From Polynucleobacter sp. GWA2_45_21 (GTDB lineage Bacteria; Pseudomonadota; Gammaproteobacteria; Burkholderiales; Burkholderiaceae), in assembly GCF_001830325.1 (NCBI RefSeq), contig NZ_MHZG01000001.1, forward strand, positions 680,479 through 744,478: a DNA stretch of 64,000 bases. Reading direction: 5' to 3'. The notes below the pieces were generated by a model, which worked only from the letters and a program-made list of their open reading frames with translations, was not told the origin of the DNA and ran no database searches. The position numbers and the translations under genes are program-made. Of this stretch, positions 61,982 to 64,000 are shown one piece after another (the stretch's first letter is position 1; each line of letters begins with the position of its first letter).

Positions 61982-63194
61982 AATTTTCTGGCTCCACTTC
62001 TGACAATAATTGGGTAATTAATTCGATGACGGGGCGTATCTGATTGCCAAAAGGTAAGGCGCCGGCCCCTCGAAAAAACAACCCTTTCTGTACATTGCCA
62101 GTAAGGGCGCTCCCAAGGACCTTATCAATGCAAAATTGACCCCATGAACTATTACCATCACGCAAGCCGCAATCATGAAGGCAATCAAAAATCATTGTGC
62201 AACGTGGTTTTTTGCGAGCCGTACCTTGCAGAATGCTCTCAACCTTTAGATACTTTCCAAGCCAGGGAGTTTTGACTGCTCTAGCTGGAAGTCCAGCCAC
62301 ACTTAAAAACTCAACTAAATCCTTTTGTTTGGCATTAGCCAGCACATGTTTAAATGCCTCGTCAGCGTCGCTCTCACAAGTTACCGCAAAAGCAGTGCCT
62401 AACTGGACGCCAGATGCTCCAAGTGCCTGCAAGCGCTTAATGTCTTGTAAGGAAGAAACTCCGCCAGCTGCAATTAGCGGAATCTGCCCTTCAATTCCGA
62501 TGGATTTAAAAAAAGTAAGCACCTCAGGGATGACATTTTCAAAATCAAATTTTGGGTTGTGAATATCCCCCACGCTAGATGCCCCTACATGCCCTCCAGC
62601 CAATCTAGGATTCTCGATCACAATGGCATCAGGAAGACGCCCTTTCTTCATCCATTTTTTTACTAATAATTGAACGCCTCTAGATTCTGACAGAATTGGA
62701 ATCAAAATGGCATCCGGAAAATCTGCCGCTAGATCCGGTAAATCAAGCGGTAAGCCGGCACCCACTACGATGGCATCAGCTCCATTCTCTAAGGAACACC
62801 TTACATAGGCGGCATACTCATTCACAGCCTTCATGACGTTTACTGCAATTAAACCAAATCCCTCAGAATCTACTTTAGCCTGGGTAATTTCCCGCCTTAA
62901 TGCCTCAATGTTCGCTTTATTAATGACCTCTCGACTATCCGAACAAGGAGATAGGTGTTGGGTCTCTTGCATTAAGTCTGGATGCAAACGCCTCAAATCA
63001 ATGGAGGAGATCGTTCCCATGCCTCCATTTTTTGCAACTGCGCCCGCAAGACGATGAGCTGATACCCCTACACCCATACCGCCTTGCACAATAGGAAGAA
63101 TTGTCTTGCCTTTGATGACTAGCGGTGTAATCCCGCTCTTAGTTAGTAGATCTCCTGAAAAGGAAGGAATCATCATATTCATTGGCATACCCAT
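61962..63194 (-). CDS. Nitronate monooxygenase-like flavoprotein
   Basis: A 410-residue TIM-barrel flavoprotein: ILPIVQGGMGVGVSAHRLAG, NGGMGTISS, DAIVVGAGLPLDLPDLA, AGGHVG, PLIAAGGVSSLQDIKRLQAL and GASGVQLGTAFAVTCES are those of the NMO/FabK-like family, which bind FMN. It has a long C-terminal part with CTMIFDCLHDCGLRDG cysteines not found in ordinary NMO. Real reaction unknown. It is coupled to nrdJ (overlap) and follows nnrS. Confidence 0.85.
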   Translation of the reverse strand: MGMPMNMMIPSFSGDLLTKSGITPLVIKGKTILPIVQGGMGVGVSAHRLAGAVAKNGGMGTISSIDLRRLHPDLMQETQHLSPCSDSREVINKANIEALRREITQAKVDSEGFGLIAVNVMKAVNEYAAYVRCSLENGADAIVVGAGLPLDLPDLAADFPDAILIPILSESRGVQLLVKKWMKKGRLPDAIVIENPRLAGGHVGASSVGDIHNPKFDFENVIPEVLTFFKSIGIEGQIPLIAAGGVSSLQDIKRLQALGASGVQLGTAFAVTCESDADEAFKHVLANAKQKDLVEFLSVAGLPARAVKTPWLGKYLKVESILQGTARKKPRCTMIFDCLHDCGLRDGNSSWGQFCIDKVLGSALTGNVQKGLFFRGAGALPFGNQIRPVIELITQLLSEVEPENYGYAAN

Positions 63195-63227
63195 ATAAGA
63201 GACTGCGCTATCAACTCAATAGCGCCA

Positions 63228-64000
63228 CTACCCTGGTTGCCCATCCAAGCGGGGCTTGGTAAGCCAAGGAAAGTACTTGTAGATGTAAAGAATGAAAGCC
63301 AAACACCAGCAGATACCAGCTAACCCAATCGTAAAATGGAACCAAACGCCCACTGTTAAATGCGCAACCATCCAAATGACTGCTGTCACCTGCACCAATA
63401 CATAACAGCTCACTTCTATTGCCCCTGCCTTAATCAGCCTGCCTGTATGCCCCATAGCCGTTCTGGTAATCATGCCAATAATTAAGCCGCCCGTAGCACC
63501 AATACCAAAAGCATGCAGAGCGATATACATGGAGACCAGCCCAAAAGATGAAAAGCCGAGGAGGATAAAACCTAAAGGAATCCAAAAATAGGCAGCGTGT
63601 AGGATCCATACGATTGGCTTGGATCGTGTAGCCAAAGGCTTCCAACCTAACAGCAAAATAAACTGTAATACGCCGGTCAGAATGCATATGAGAGCAGTAA
63701 CAACGCTGACTGAAAAGAATATCCAAAGCAAAAAGGACGTCGCACTGAATGCCAGCACAACAGTTGCAAATGATTTATTGCGAAACTGCTTTATTCCCAC
63801 AATGGCATTCGCGGTAAAGCTTGGAATAACTCGACCACCAATCATGATTTCAATCATCACAATTAAAAATAACGATGAAATCAAAGGGGCATTACTATCA
63901 ATGCTGATATGCCCATAGGCAGACATATAGAACAGCCCATTCAATACTCCCAAAACACTAAGAATCAGGGGCAGGAATAGATTTCTCATCATGTTTCTTT
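63228..64000 (-). CDS. nnrS: NnrS family protein, C-terminal part (5' end outside window)
   Basis: The frame is open to the window edge, so the N-terminal third is missing. Visible parts have about eight membrane segments and the NnrS patterns RNLFLPLILSVLGVLNGLF, MIGGRVIPSFTANAI, and HAFGIGATGGLIIGMITRTA with MGHTGR. NnrS is a haem- and copper-containing membrane protein that relieves nitric oxide stress. It is upstream of the NMO-like and nrdJ genes on the same strand and fits the denitrification theme. Confidence 0.85.
   Translation of the reverse strand, partial: RNMMRNLFLPLILSVLGVLNGLFYMSAYGHISIDSNAPLISSLFLIVMIEIMIGGRVIPSFTANAIVGIKQFRNKSFATVVLAFSATSFLLWIFFSVSVVTALICILTGVLQFILLLGWKPLATRSKPIVWILHAAYFWIPLGFILLGFSSFGLVSMYIALHAFGIGATGGLIIGMITRTAMGHTGRLIKAGAIEVSCYVLVQVTAVIWMVAHLTVGVWFHFTIGLAGICWCLAFILYIYKYFPWLTKPRLDGQPG

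Overview
The window looks like a chromosomal segment of a freshwater betaproteobacterium of the Polynucleobacter type (Burkholderiales). The basis is gene content and protein style recognised from memory: RodA, HU, LpxO, PanD, phasin, PagP and a tandem glycine riboswitch in a moderately AT-rich background. No database search was possible.

Layout. Positions 1-22,850 are mostly ordinary chromosome: cell shape and nucleoid (rodA end, HU), lipid A tailoring (lpxO, an LpxL-type acyltransferase, pagP), translation and RNA (prfC, a pseudouridine synthase), carbonic anhydrase, panD, phasin, katG, a GntP-family permease, a haloacid dehalogenase-like protein, patatin, DM13, tautomerase, two peroxiredoxins and an AraC regulator. 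A tandem glycine riboswitch at 9,955-10,144 precedes only a 65-codon orphan gene.

Positions 22,850-44,500 are an accessory region around a tRNA-Phe gene (27,654-27,729). It is a chain of short modules. Most begin with one of two repeat families placed against the 3' end of a minus-strand gene. A-elements look like miniature tRNA-Phe acceptor hairpins ending in ACCA and are mostly coupled to a terminator; four lie on the 3' side of the tRNA and one far on the 5' side. B-elements are about 80 bp with three small hairpins and resemble the DNA just upstream of the tRNA. A perfect 213-bp direct repeat carrying the tRNA promoter region and its 5' half brackets a 9-kb block with copper-handling genes (CopZ-type chaperone, DUF411, CusF-like, cupredoxin, multicopper oxidase, TolC-like), an MFS/AraC pair, an HMA-CDF cation transporter and an HNH-like protein. 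Beyond it lie a MarR-like regulator, a FixJ-type response regulator, a DapB-like enzyme, a RelE-type toxin-antitoxin pair and an efflux ABC/HlyD operon. A second, smaller copper-associated set lies at 25.4-27.4 kb.

Positions 44,600-64,000 form an anaerobic nitrate-respiration island read leftward: NarX-NarL sensing, two NarK transporters, NarGHJI, then a carbonic anhydrase, a nitroreductase-like protein and an HPP membrane protein. Upstream are a TDT-type transporter, a class II B12-dependent ribonucleotide reductase, a nitronate-monooxygenase-like flavoprotein and NnrS. Together these suit growth with nitrate under low oxygen: transport, reduction, nitrogen-oxide handling and oxygen-independent deoxynucleotide synthesis.

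Several genes have broken or unusual starts or interruptions: prfC has no canonical start codon, a BLUF gene likewise, a DM13 gene has its signal peptide out of frame by one base in a poly-A run, and one DUF3147 copy has a nonsense codon.
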